From NCBI GenBank assembly GCA_028865845.1, contig JAGWJK010000225.1:1-6938 (forward strand): DNA of 6,938 nucleotides, in the 5' to 3' direction. Of this stretch, positions 1-5,752 are shown one piece after another. This DNA is from Rhizobiaceae bacterium (lineage in GTDB: Bacteria; Pseudomonadota; Alphaproteobacteria; Rhizobiales; Rhizobiaceae). Under the pieces are notes generated by a model that was given only the letters and a program-made list of their open reading frames with translations, was not told where the DNA came from and searched no databases. Each line of letters starts with the position of its first letter. Position 1 is the first letter of the stretch. A program made the translations under genes and the position numbers.

Positions 1-487
1 CGAGATCCTGCTTGCTGACCGCGTCCTGCGAGGTCAGGCCCTTGTATCGATCGACCTTGGCCTGCGCACTCGGCAGAGCGCCCTGCGCTTTCTGCAACGA
101 AGCGACCGCGCTGTCATAGGACGCCTGGTAGGAGCCCGGGTCGATTTCGTAGAGGATGTCGCCCGCTTTTACATCGCTTCCCTCTTTGAAATTGCGGGCA
201 CGGATGATGCCGCCGACCTGCGGGCGAACCTCGGCGATCAGCGACGCCGCGGTTCGGCCGGGAACCTCGGCCGTGATCGCCACAGATTGCGGGCGCAACG
301 TCAGGACGCTGACCTCTGGTTTCACCGCGGCGGCATTGTTCTGTGCCGGCGTTTGCTGATTGCACGAGGCGAGCGCGCCGCAAACAAGAAGCATGAGTGA
401 TGGAAGGCGACGCGCGGTGCGGCGGAGTGGCGTCGCGGACCAGGCTTTCGTACGACTGGAACGAAGTGGAAAAATGTCGATGTGCAT
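1..487 (-). CDS. RND efflux periplasmic adaptor (membrane fusion protein) lipoprotein, N-terminal part
   Basis: This is the first 162 residues of an AcrA/MexA-type adaptor, which links an inner-membrane RND pump to an outer-membrane channel; the rest lies beyond the left edge. From the ATG at 487 the protein has an Arg-rich n-region, a hydrophobic stretch (residues 31-41) and a lipobox LASC with Cys42 as the lipidation site, then a Gln/Asn/Ala-rich linker. The first half of the biotinyl-lipoyl-like domain follows (AEVRPQVGGII near 85-95, VKAGDILYEIDP near 106-117), then the start of the alpha-helical hairpin (about 120-162), ending in AVSKQDL, a typical family motif. The start is not secure: no good Shine-Dalgarno precedes it, but the only nearby in-frame alternative, the ATG at 394, would leave a signal peptide without positive charges. 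The gene diverges from the two-component operon, its likely regulator. The exported substrate cannot be read from this part. Confidence 0.93.
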   Translation of the reverse strand, partial: MHIDIFPLRSSRTKAWSATPLRRTARRLPSLMLLVCGALASCNQQTPAQNNAAAVKPEVSVLTLRPQSVAITAEVPGRTAASLIAEVRPQVGGIIRARNFKEGSDVKAGDILYEIDPGSYQASYDSAVASLQKAQGALPSAQAKVDRYKGLTSQDAVSKQDL

Positions 488-646
488 GAAGGGTGTCCGA
501 TCGGAAATCCAAATTTTGCCGACAGTCAAAACAGAATGTTCAGGACGGCGCTGCGATGCGGGCCGGAAACCGCCTGGCTGACTTTCCCCGTTTTCGCCGG
601 AGATGGTTTTGCGTCAGCCGAGGTGATGAAAACGGCTCAGGTGCTA

Positions 647-668
647 AATCCGGGAGGTCGCCCGGATT
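647..668. repeat. Perfect 8-bp inverted repeat in the divergent promoter region
   Basis: AATCCGGG at 647-654 is followed by a 6-base spacer (AGGTCG) and the exact reverse complement CCCGGATT at 661-668. Neither strand has a run of T after the stem, and the element lies between divergent genes, so a terminator is unlikely. It could be a binding site for a dimeric regulator or a structured leader of the leftward transcript. It lies about 160 bp upstream of the efflux start and 195 bp upstream of the response regulator start. The symmetry is seen directly; any function is inferred. Confidence 0.6.
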
Positions 669-726
669 GAATTGCATGGAGCTTCGGCGCTTAATGTCAT
701 CAAAATTTGCCGCGAGAGCGCCGTTC

Positions 727-771
727 TGTAACCAATTCTGTCAGTTACGGACGATGAGACATTTGGTTACA
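727..771. promoter_or_regulatory. Cluster of GTTAC half-sites, candidate response-regulator binding region
   Basis: TGTAACCAA at 727-735 and its exact reverse complement TTGGTTACA at 763-771 form a 9-bp inverted repeat with a 27-bp spacer. A third copy of the core, GTTAC, sits between them at 744-748. The two same-direction cores (744 and 766) are 22 bp apart, about two helical turns, so a protein could contact both on one DNA face. OmpR-family regulators usually bind tandem half-sites upstream of their targets, so the regulator encoded 90 bp downstream is the natural candidate. The repeats are seen; the binding assignment is inference. Confidence 0.45.
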
Positions 772-782
772 TTTTTGCCCTT

Positions 783-795
783 GCATCTGAGATGC
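783..795. repeat. 13-bp palindrome GCATCT-G-AGATGC
   Basis: GCATCT (783-788) and AGATGC (790-795) are exact reverse complements around a single central G, 67 bp before the response regulator start codon. Its length and position suit an operator or a small hairpin in the 5' leader of the two-component operon. A chance origin cannot be excluded for a 6-bp arm. Confidence 0.4.
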
Positions 796-862
796 GACGG
801 GTTCCAAACAGCGGCAGGGCATTCGAGACTTAAAGACGCGACCAAGACCGCAGGAAACAAAA

Positions 863-1585
863 ATGCAAAAGACGCCTCACGTTCTGGTCGTCGACGATCA
901 CCGCGAGATCCGCGACCTGCTCGCAAAATATCTGACGAAGAACGGTTTTCGCGTCACTACCGCCAATGGCGGCATTGAGATGCGCCAGCAGATGCGGGCG
1001 GCCACGATCGATCTGGTGATCCTCGATATCATGATGCCGGGTGAAGACGGGCTATCGATCTGCCGGCACCTGCGGCAGACAAGCAACCTGCCGATCGTGC
1101 TTCTGACCGCGGTTTCCGATGAAACCGACCGGATTATCGGTCTTGAGCTCGGCGCGGACGACTATGTGACCAAACCCTTCAATCCGCGCGAACTTCTTGC
1201 CCGCGTCCGGGCCCTTCTGCGCCGCTCGGCAGGCGCCATGCCGGCGGCGACCGACCCGGAGCGCAAGCGCTACCAATTCGAAAACTGGATACTCGATGTT
1301 CCCCGCAGGATGCTGCTCGACAAGACCGGCGCCGAGGCGGCGCTGGGGACTGCCGAGTTCCGCCTGCTCCTAGCTTTCGTCACGAGGCCCGGCATCGTCC
1401 TGACGCGCAATCAGCTGCTCGACATCACCGCCGGTCGGTCGGCACAGGTCTTTGATCGAAGCATCGACAATCTGGTAAGCCGATTGCGCCGCCGCATCGA
1501 ACGCGACCCCCAGCAGCCGAGCCTCATCAAGACGGTATGGGGAGATGGCTACACTTTCGCCGCCGCGGTCGAGGAGGTCCCGTGA
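863..1585 (+). CDS. OmpR/PhoB-family response regulator
   Basis: This 240-residue protein is a phosphorylation-activated DNA-binding regulator. The receiver domain (about 6-120) has every signature residue: the acidic pair Asp11-Asp12, phosphoacceptor Asp55 in LVILDIMMPGEDG, Thr82 in the switch strand, and Lys104 followed by a cis-Pro (TKPF). The C-terminal winged helix (about 138-236) ends in the typical IKTVWGDGYTF wing. Length is normal for the family. The ATG at 863 follows a Shine-Dalgarno AGGAAA (852-857) at suitable spacing. Its stop overlaps the start of the histidine kinase, so the two are translationally coupled and surely partners. The divergent neighbour encodes an RND efflux adaptor, so the regulon probably includes that pump; this is inferred from position and from the GTTAC half-sites upstream. 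The inducing signal is unknown. Confidence 0.97.
   Translation: MQKTPHVLVVDDHREIRDLLAKYLTKNGFRVTTANGGIEMRQQMRAATIDLVILDIMMPGEDGLSICRHLRQTSNLPIVLLTAVSDETDRIIGLELGADDYVTKPFNPRELLARVRALLRRSAGAMPAATDPERKRYQFENWILDVPRRMLLDKTGAEAALGTAEFRLLLAFVTRPGIVLTRNQLLDITAGRSAQVFDRSIDNLVSRLRRRIERDPQQPSLIKTVWGDGYTFAAAVEEVP
1571..1584 (+). promoter_or_regulatory. Shine-Dalgarno and GTG start that decide the kinase N-terminus
   Basis: GAGGAGGT at 1571-1578, inside the last codons of the response regulator, precedes the GTG at 1582-1584 by three bases. That GTG overlaps the regulator stop as GTGA. The next in-frame ATG at 1597 is too far from this site, and an upstream ATG at 1537 has no such site and would embed 45 extra bases of regulator sequence. 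The GTG is therefore the best start, although the spacing is slightly short. Confidence 0.75.
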
Positions 1586-3030
1586 CATACCTCCGTATGG
1601 GGGTCTGGCCCAAAAGTCTCGCAACCAGACTGATCGTCCTGCTTGTCGCAGCTTTGGCGCTGGCGCAGGTCGCCCTGATCGTTATCATCCGCACGCAGCA
1701 AGATGTCGTCATCGACGGCGTCGTGCACGGTCAGGTGCTCAACCTGACCGTCAGCCTCGCCCGGCTGATCAGCGCATCGCCGCCGAGCGAAGTGCCACGC
1801 CTCCTCGATGCGTTCGGTTCACGGCAATCCTGTGCCGAAGTCACTACCAACGCGCCGGTGAAGCGGGAGATGAAGCGTTCCGAGCAGAACCTTGCTGACG
1901 TGCTGTCGCACCGTCTTCACGGCGTCAATGCCGGCGCGCCGGAGGTTGCGATCCAGCTTCTTGCCCCTTCCGAACACCCTTGCACCGGTGTGAATGATGC
2001 CGCACACGATTCGCAGTGGGCCGAAGACGATCGTCAAAACATTCAGGATGAAAACAACGGCCAATTTCGCATTGTCGCGCTGAAGGTGGACGTGCCTTTT
2101 CCGGATGGCCGATGGTTGATCGTCCACACGGCTATCGACGTGCCCGGCGTGTGGAACTGGGTCGGATTCATGTCCTTCCTGCTGTCCTCGCTGGCCGCGG
2201 CTTTTGTTGCTATCGTCGCAGTGCGATCGCAGACGAAATCTCTGCGTGCGCTCGCCAATGCTTCCGAGCGGCTGGGCCGTGGTGAAACGCTCGCGCCGCT
2301 CGAGGTGACCGGCCCTTCCGAAGTCGCGGCGACGACCCAGGCCTTCAACACGATGCAGAAAAGGTTGAGCCTGTTCATCCGCGACCGTCTGCGGCTGCTT
2401 GCGAGCATCAGCCACGACCTGCGGACCCCGCTCACAACCTTACGGCTCAAGGCCGAATTCATCGAGGACGACGCCATTCGCGACGACGTGGTCAAGACGA
2501 TAGACGAGCTGTCAATCATCTGCGAGGCGACGCTAGCCTTTACGCGGGCGGAGGCCAGCAAGGAGGAAACGGCGCTGACCGATCTCAGCGATCTCATCGG
2601 CCGGGTCGGCGAGGAGTTTCGTCTGGCCCAGAGCCCGATCGAGGTCACGCCATCCAGCGCCCTCTGGTATTCATGCCGCCCGGTCGCCCTGAAGCGAGCG
2701 CTCAGAAACCTCATCGAGAATGCACTGCGTTATGGAGGCACCGCAGCGGTTGCGCTACGGACTTCGGAGGATGCGGTGAGCATTATCGTCGAAGACGATG
2801 GGCCGGGGATGCCGGCCGACCAGATCGAGGATGCATTTCAGCCCTTCGTGCGGCTGGAACCGTCGCGCAACATGGAGACTGGTGGACTTGGACTTGGACT
2901 TTCGATTGCCCGCAGCATCGTCCAGGCCCACGGCGGCAGCCTTATCCTGACCAACCGCTCCGATGGGGGATTGCGCGCGGAAATCCGGCTGCCTCCGCAT
3001 CCCCGCGAACAATCGGAGAATAGGCTCTAG
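1582..3030 (+). CDS. Membrane sensor histidine kinase (EnvZ/OmpR-type partner)
   Basis: This 482-residue kinase should autophosphorylate and pass phosphate to the regulator encoded just upstream. In order: TM helix 1 (about 17-36); a periplasmic domain of about 155 residues that I do not recognise, with two cysteines (Cys84, Cys134); TM helix 2 (about 194-214); a HAMP linker (about 215-268); a dimerisation helix with phosphoacceptor His278 in SISHDLRTPL; and a HATPase domain with the N box NLIENALRYG (Asn376, Asn380), G1 box DDGPGMP (405-411) and G2 box GGLGLGL (434-440). All catalytic motifs are intact. The G2 box is encoded by three tandem GGACTT repeats. Start GTG is chosen from the ribosome site and the GTGA overlap. 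No terminator is visible after the stop; a methyltransferase remnant begins at once. The sensed signal is unknown; the divergent efflux gene suggests a toxic compound or envelope stress. Confidence 0.96.
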   Translation: MTYLRMGVWPKSLATRLIVLLVAALALAQVALIVIIRTQQDVVIDGVVHGQVLNLTVSLARLISASPPSEVPRLLDAFGSRQSCAEVTTNAPVKREMKRSEQNLADVLSHRLHGVNAGAPEVAIQLLAPSEHPCTGVNDAAHDSQWAEDDRQNIQDENNGQFRIVALKVDVPFPDGRWLIVHTAIDVPGVWNWVGFMSFLLSSLAAAFVAIVAVRSQTKSLRALANASERLGRGETLAPLEVTGPSEVAATTQAFNTMQKRLSLFIRDRLRLLASISHDLRTPLTTLRLKAEFIEDDAIRDDVVKTIDELSIICEATLAFTRAEASKEETALTDLSDLIGRVGEEFRLAQSPIEVTPSSALWYSCRPVALKRALRNLIENALRYGGTAAVALRTSEDAVSIIVEDDGPGMPADQIEDAFQPFVRLEPSRNMETGGLGLGLSIARSIVQAHGGSLILTNRSDGGLRAEIRLPPHPREQSENRL

Positions 3031-3153
3031 ATCTTGCCGACAATCCCGACCGGACAATTGCTGAAGATCATCGCGAAAAGCCTCGCTGCACCGACGATCC
3101 TCGAAATCGGCACATCCTTCGGTTATTCCGGCATCTGGCTCGCTGAAGCGGCG
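3031..3153 (+). pseudogene. Remnant of SAM-dependent O-methyltransferase (motif I region)
   Basis: Reading from 3031 gives about 40 residues that match the N-terminal part of class I O-methyltransferases of the caffeoyl-CoA/YrrM type: LPTIPTGQLLKIIAKSL, then LEIGTSFGYSGIWLAEAA, which is motif I, the SAM-binding glycine loop. In an intact protein of roughly 200-220 residues about 25-40 residues should precede this and 150 or more follow. Here the upstream side is cut by the kinase stop codon and the downstream side runs into aldolase sequence near 3153; the frame then closes at 3178-3180. There is no start codon with a ribosome site. The frame happens to be that of the kinase, separated only by its TAG. 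Family assignment rests on a short but characteristic motif. Confidence 0.75.
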
Positions 3154-3631
3154 TTCGACGAGCGAAGTGATCTTCCATGACGAGAACACGCGACGCGAAA
3201 TCATCGAGCATTCCGCCAAGGTGGTGAACAGGCGCGTGCCGCTGATTGTCGGCGTCATCGATCCAACCACGGATCGTGTCATTGCCCATTCGAAGATTGC
3301 AAAAGCAGCCGGTGCCGATGCGGTGGTCGCCGCCGCCCCCTTCTACACCGATACCATCCAGTCAGAGATTCTCGATCATTTCCGCTACATTCGCGACGCC
3401 GTGGATGTTCCCGTGGTTGCCTACGACATTCCTGTCTGCGTGGACGTCAAGCTTCAGCGGCAGACCATTGTCACGCTCGCCAAGGAAGGCACGATCATCG
3501 GCCTCAAGGATTCCAGCGGTGACGACGGCAACTTTCGCTACGCGCTCCTCGACCTCGTCGAACACAAGGACGTCTTCCTGATGACCGGCTCCGAGAGGCC
3601 TGCGAGAAAACAGGATGCCGTAGGGCATTAG
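3154..3631 (+). pseudogene. Internal fragment of a DHDPS/KDG-aldolase-family lyase
   Basis: The fragment is read in the frame whose only possible start is a GTG at 3167 with no ribosome site. Family similarity begins near 3155 (STSEVIFHDENTRREIIEH) and covers the middle of a (beta/alpha)8 barrel of about 300 residues: IVGVIDPTTDRVI, GADAVVAAAPFY, the VVAYDIP strand with the conserved active-site Tyr, and IIGLKDSSGD with the Schiff-base Lys. It stops matching at FLMTGSE (about 3592); an unrelated tail then ends at the TAG 3629-3631. Missing are the N-terminal 50-60 residues, including most of the substrate-binding GTTGE-type loop, and the C-terminal third, so no enzyme is possible. DHDPS-family enzymes include 2-keto-3-deoxy-sugar-acid aldolases, which would fit the downstream operon; whether this was its aldolase is inference. 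The reading frame itself is undamaged, suggesting recent loss by deletion. Confidence 0.88.
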
Positions 3632-3843
3632 GCAGACACGTATTCAAATCCATAAAGTGCATTCACCAACGCCAAGGTAGGCTCATGCAATTGACGCTAC
3701 TTGAACCATGCGTGAAGCCGGGTGAGGCCCTTCCATATTTCACTGTCTGTCTGCTGTCGCTGCGATCCGAGGAACTCTGAGCGAGACTCCGTTGACTTCC
3801 TTTTAGATGGGATTTAAAGATCTTCACGAAGGGGAGGAGACTG
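3632..3843 (+). promoter_or_regulatory. Non-coding spacer and leader before the GntR operon
   Basis: This 212-bp stretch has no supportable gene. It separates the aldolase remnant from the regulator gene and must carry the promoter of the sugar-acid operon. A small hairpin (ATGCC 3615-3619 with GGCAT 3624-3628) lies just before it in the remnant tail and is too weak to call a terminator. I could not recognise any mobile-element end here. Confidence 0.5.
3792..3831 (+). promoter_or_regulatory. Candidate sigma-70 promoter and operator for the GntR operon
   Basis: TTGACT at 3792-3797 is a good -35 box. A 17-base spacer leads to TAAAGA at 3815-3820, a mediocre -10 matching three of six consensus positions. 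The -10 overlaps the palindrome AAGATCTT (3817-3824), and a CTTC-AC-GAAG symmetry follows at 3822-3831. Either could be the site where the GntR protein represses its own operon. A strong ribosome site (GGGGAGGAG, 3831-3839) follows before the ATG at 3844. Confidence 0.4.
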
Positions 3844-4566
3844 ATGCTGCCGAGAGGATTGATTTCCAATACAGTGGAGGCAATGGGCCGTTCGATCGTC
3901 AAAGGCGAATGGGAACCCGGTGCGCTGCTTCCCATGGAGGCTGACCTCGCTGCCAGGTATGGCGTCGGAAGAAACGCGCTGCGGGAGGCCGTCAAAGTCT
4001 TGGCGGGCAAAGGCCTGATCAGGACCGCCAGACGCTACGGATCACGCGTTGCAAAGAGTGCTGACTGGAACAGCCTCGATGTCGATATCATCAAATGGCG
4101 ATTGCACGATCGATCCTCGCACGCGAAATTTCGTCGTGAGGTTGCGCAGCTTCGCGAATTGATAGAGCCAGGCGCCGCTGCAATGGCAGCTTTGAATGCC
4201 ACGAACGCGGAAAGAGAGTCGATATCCGCACTCGCAAGCGCGATGAGAGATGCACCGTCTCCGGAGGCGATTGAGACTGATATCGCGTTCCATCTGGCGA
4301 TTTTGGATGCGACGCATAACAGCTTGATCCAAGGTCTCCGTCGACCTCTCGAGGAAATGCTGCGCACTCTCTTTCACGCCGACCTTGCGCTTTCAGAGCA
4401 GGGCCTCTCATACGACCCCAATCCCACGCTTCACCTTGCGCTCGCCAACGCCATCGTCGGCGGCCGCGCAGAAGAGGCCCGCTACATTGCGATGGCTTTT
4501 GTGATCCGCGGCTCAGAGGGCGCCGATCGCCTGGAAGCCACCAATCCCCAGCAAAATCAAGAGTAG
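3844..4566 (+). CDS. GntR-family (FadR/FCD subfamily) regulator, DgoR-like
   Basis: This 240-residue transcription factor probably represses the operon it heads and is released by the sugar acid or a derivative. The N-terminal winged helix (about 8-70) shows the GntR pattern: GALLPMEADLAARYGVGRNAL, then REAVKVLAGKGLI and a wing ending GSRVA. The linker ADWNSLDVDIIKWRL (73-87) closely resembles the matching stretch of E. coli DgoR, the galactonate repressor, as I recall it. The FCD ligand domain (about 95-225) has Asp146, His150 and His197 of the usual metal site, but the last helix reads AMAFVIRG where many members have the final ligand His; DgoR also lacks it. The start has a strong ribosome site (3831-3839). 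The stop is 6 bp before the dehydratase start, so they are co-transcribed. The GntR/FCD call is firm; the ligand is inferred. Confidence 0.96.
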   Translation: MLPRGLISNTVEAMGRSIVKGEWEPGALLPMEADLAARYGVGRNALREAVKVLAGKGLIRTARRYGSRVAKSADWNSLDVDIIKWRLHDRSSHAKFRREVAQLRELIEPGAAAMAALNATNAERESISALASAMRDAPSPEAIETDIAFHLAILDATHNSLIQGLRRPLEEMLRTLFHADLALSEQGLSYDPNPTLHLALANAIVGGRAEEARYIAMAFVIRGSEGADRLEATNPQQNQE

Positions 4567-4572
4567 ATATCG

Positions 4573-5724
4573 ATGAAGATCGCGCAGATCGAATGCTTTA
4601 CGCCAAGGGTAGGGCACAGAAACCAGCTTCTCGTAAAGGTAACCACTCAAAGTGGGATCTATGGATGGGGCGAATCAGGTCTCACCGGCCGAGAGCACGC
4701 GGTGATAGGCGCGATCAGCCACTATCGGGAGTTTCTCCTAGGGCGGGACGTCAGGCGAGCAGGGGCGCTTTGGCAGGAAATGTATCGCAGCCAATATTTT
4801 GAGGGTGGCAGGGTTCTCACCGCGGCAATCGGCGCGCTGGACATCGCATTCCACGACATTCGCGCCAAGGCGTTGGGAATACCCGTTTACGAATTGCTTG
4901 GCGGAAAGCAGCGCGACTACGTTCCCGCGTTTGCAACCGCGCCCGCCAACCCTGGTCCGGAAATGATCGAGCAGGCAAAAACCCTGATGGATGCGGGATG
5001 GAACTGCATTCGGTTTGTGCCTTGGGGGCAGCATTCCACGGATGTGTTCGAACCCAGAGAGTCGATCGCGCAAACGGCAAGATGGATGGTGAAAGCAAGG
5101 GAAGAGCTTGGTTCGGAAGCTGTTCTTGGAATCGACTATCATCATCGCCTGAGCGTCGCGGAAGCTGCCTCCTTCTGCCAGAAAATGCCAAGCGGGACGC
5201 TTGATTTCATAGAGGAACCTATCCGCGACGAAACGCCTGAAGCCTATGAGGCTCTGCGTAAGATGACCAATATTCCCTTTGCGATCGGGGAGGAGTTTTC
5301 GTCGAAATGGCAGTTCCTGCCGTATATCGAGCGAGATATCCATCAGTTCAATCGCATCGATATTTGCAATGTCGGGGGCTTTACCGAAGCGATGAAGGTC
5401 GCGGGATGGAGCGAGGCTCATTATGTCGATTTGATGCCGCATAATCCGCTTGGGCCGATCTGCACGGCTGCGACCGTCCATCTGGCCGCAGCCGTCGCCA
5501 ACTTCGCCTGGCTCGAGTGCCGTGCTTCTCCGGTTGAGCAACTTGGATTCGATTCAACGGCATTGTTTCCCCAACAGGCCGTTCTCGATGGCAGTCGCTA
5601 CATCGTGCCGGACGGTCCGGGACTTGGCGTTGAGGTCGATGAAGCTGCACTCAAAAAATTGGAATTCGAATTTTTCGAACCGCCGCACCTGCGGCGTCTC
5701 GACGGAAGTTTCACCAACTGGTGA
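4573..5724 (+). CDS. Enolase-superfamily sugar-acid dehydratase, D-galactonate dehydratase (DgoD)-like
   Basis: This 383-residue member of the mandelate-racemase group should dehydrate an aldonic acid to its 2-keto-3-deoxy form in the cytoplasm. The N-terminal capping domain (about 1-120) includes GWGESGLTG and the MYRSQYFEGG stretch. The barrel carries the metal ligands Asp188, Glu214 (FIEEP) and Glu240 (IGEE), base His190 (DYHH) and acid His290 (MPHNPLGPI). Against E. coli DgoD as I recall it (D183, H185, E209, E235, H285), every residue is offset by exactly five, so the active site is complete. The C-terminus (DGSFTNW) also resembles DgoD. DgoD's DFHG is DYHH here, so a related aldonate is possible. 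The ribosome site is weak (AAGAG, 4559-4563); coupling to the regulator gene 6 bp upstream may help. The substrate is inferred from homology and the DgoT-like neighbour. Confidence 0.95.
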   Translation: MKIAQIECFTPRVGHRNQLLVKVTTQSGIYGWGESGLTGREHAVIGAISHYREFLLGRDVRRAGALWQEMYRSQYFEGGRVLTAAIGALDIAFHDIRAKALGIPVYELLGGKQRDYVPAFATAPANPGPEMIEQAKTLMDAGWNCIRFVPWGQHSTDVFEPRESIAQTARWMVKAREELGSEAVLGIDYHHRLSVAEAASFCQKMPSGTLDFIEEPIRDETPEAYEALRKMTNIPFAIGEEFSSKWQFLPYIERDIHQFNRIDICNVGGFTEAMKVAGWSEAHYVDLMPHNPLGPICTAATVHLAAAVANFAWLECRASPVEQLGFDSTALFPQQAVLDGSRYIVPDGPGLGVEVDEAALKKLEFEFFEPPHLRRLDGSFTNW

Positions 5725-5740
5725 ATGCGAATAGACTCTG

Positions 5741-5747
5741 GGAGGAG
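5741..5747 (+). promoter_or_regulatory. Strong ribosome binding site of the transporter gene
   Basis: GGAGGAG lies five bases before the ATG at 5753, in the 28-bp gap after the dehydratase stop. It fixes the transporter start and contrasts with the weak site of the dehydratase gene. Confidence 0.8.
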
Positions 5748-5752
5748 TAAAT

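Larger units (their letters stand above)
488..862. promoter_or_regulatory. Divergent intergenic control region between efflux adaptor and two-component operon
   Basis: This 375-bp stretch contains no convincing gene. The open frames crossing it lack ribosome sites, resemble no family I know, and run into the response regulator in the wrong frame. It must hold the promoters for both the leftward efflux gene and the rightward regulator operon. I see no strong sigma-70 match for either; the nearest is a TTGACT on the minus strand at 529-524, without a matching -10. It does contain three inverted-repeat elements, listed separately (647-668, 727-771, 783-795), which suits a regulated divergent promoter. 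A good Shine-Dalgarno (AGGAAA, 852-857) precedes the response regulator start. Confidence 0.7.

Noticed and set aside
114..512. 132-codon minus-strand open frame over the efflux adaptor
   Set aside because: It is in the wrong frame; the adjacent frame on the same strand gives a clear adaptor protein with lipobox and lipoyl-domain motifs.
501..529. Possible promoter for the efflux gene (TTGACT on the minus strand at 529-524)
   Set aside because: No -10-like hexamer lies at 16-18 bases spacing, so the -35 match alone is not enough.
493..978. 161-codon open frame across the divergent intergenic region into the response regulator
   Set aside because: It overlaps a certain gene in another frame, has no ribosome site and its composition shows no recognisable domain.
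2043..2714. 223-codon minus-strand open frame opposite the kinase gene
   Set aside because: It is a Ser/Arg-rich antisense shadow of a well-supported histidine kinase, with no recognisable domain.
2884..2901. Tandem triple repeat of GGACTT
   Set aside because: It encodes the alternating Gly-Leu of the kinase G2 box, so protein constraint explains it.
3615..3628. Small hairpin ATGCC/GGCAT as a terminator
   Set aside because: The stem is only five pairs and no T-run follows.
3167..3631. A functional 154-residue aldolase gene starting at GTG 3167
   Set aside because: No ribosome site, and both the N-terminal substrate-binding region and the C-terminal third of the family fold are missing.
5662..5681. 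AT-rich repeated TTCGAA near the dehydratase 3' end
   Set aside because: It lies within coding sequence for a Glu/Phe-rich stretch and is not followed by any regulatory context.
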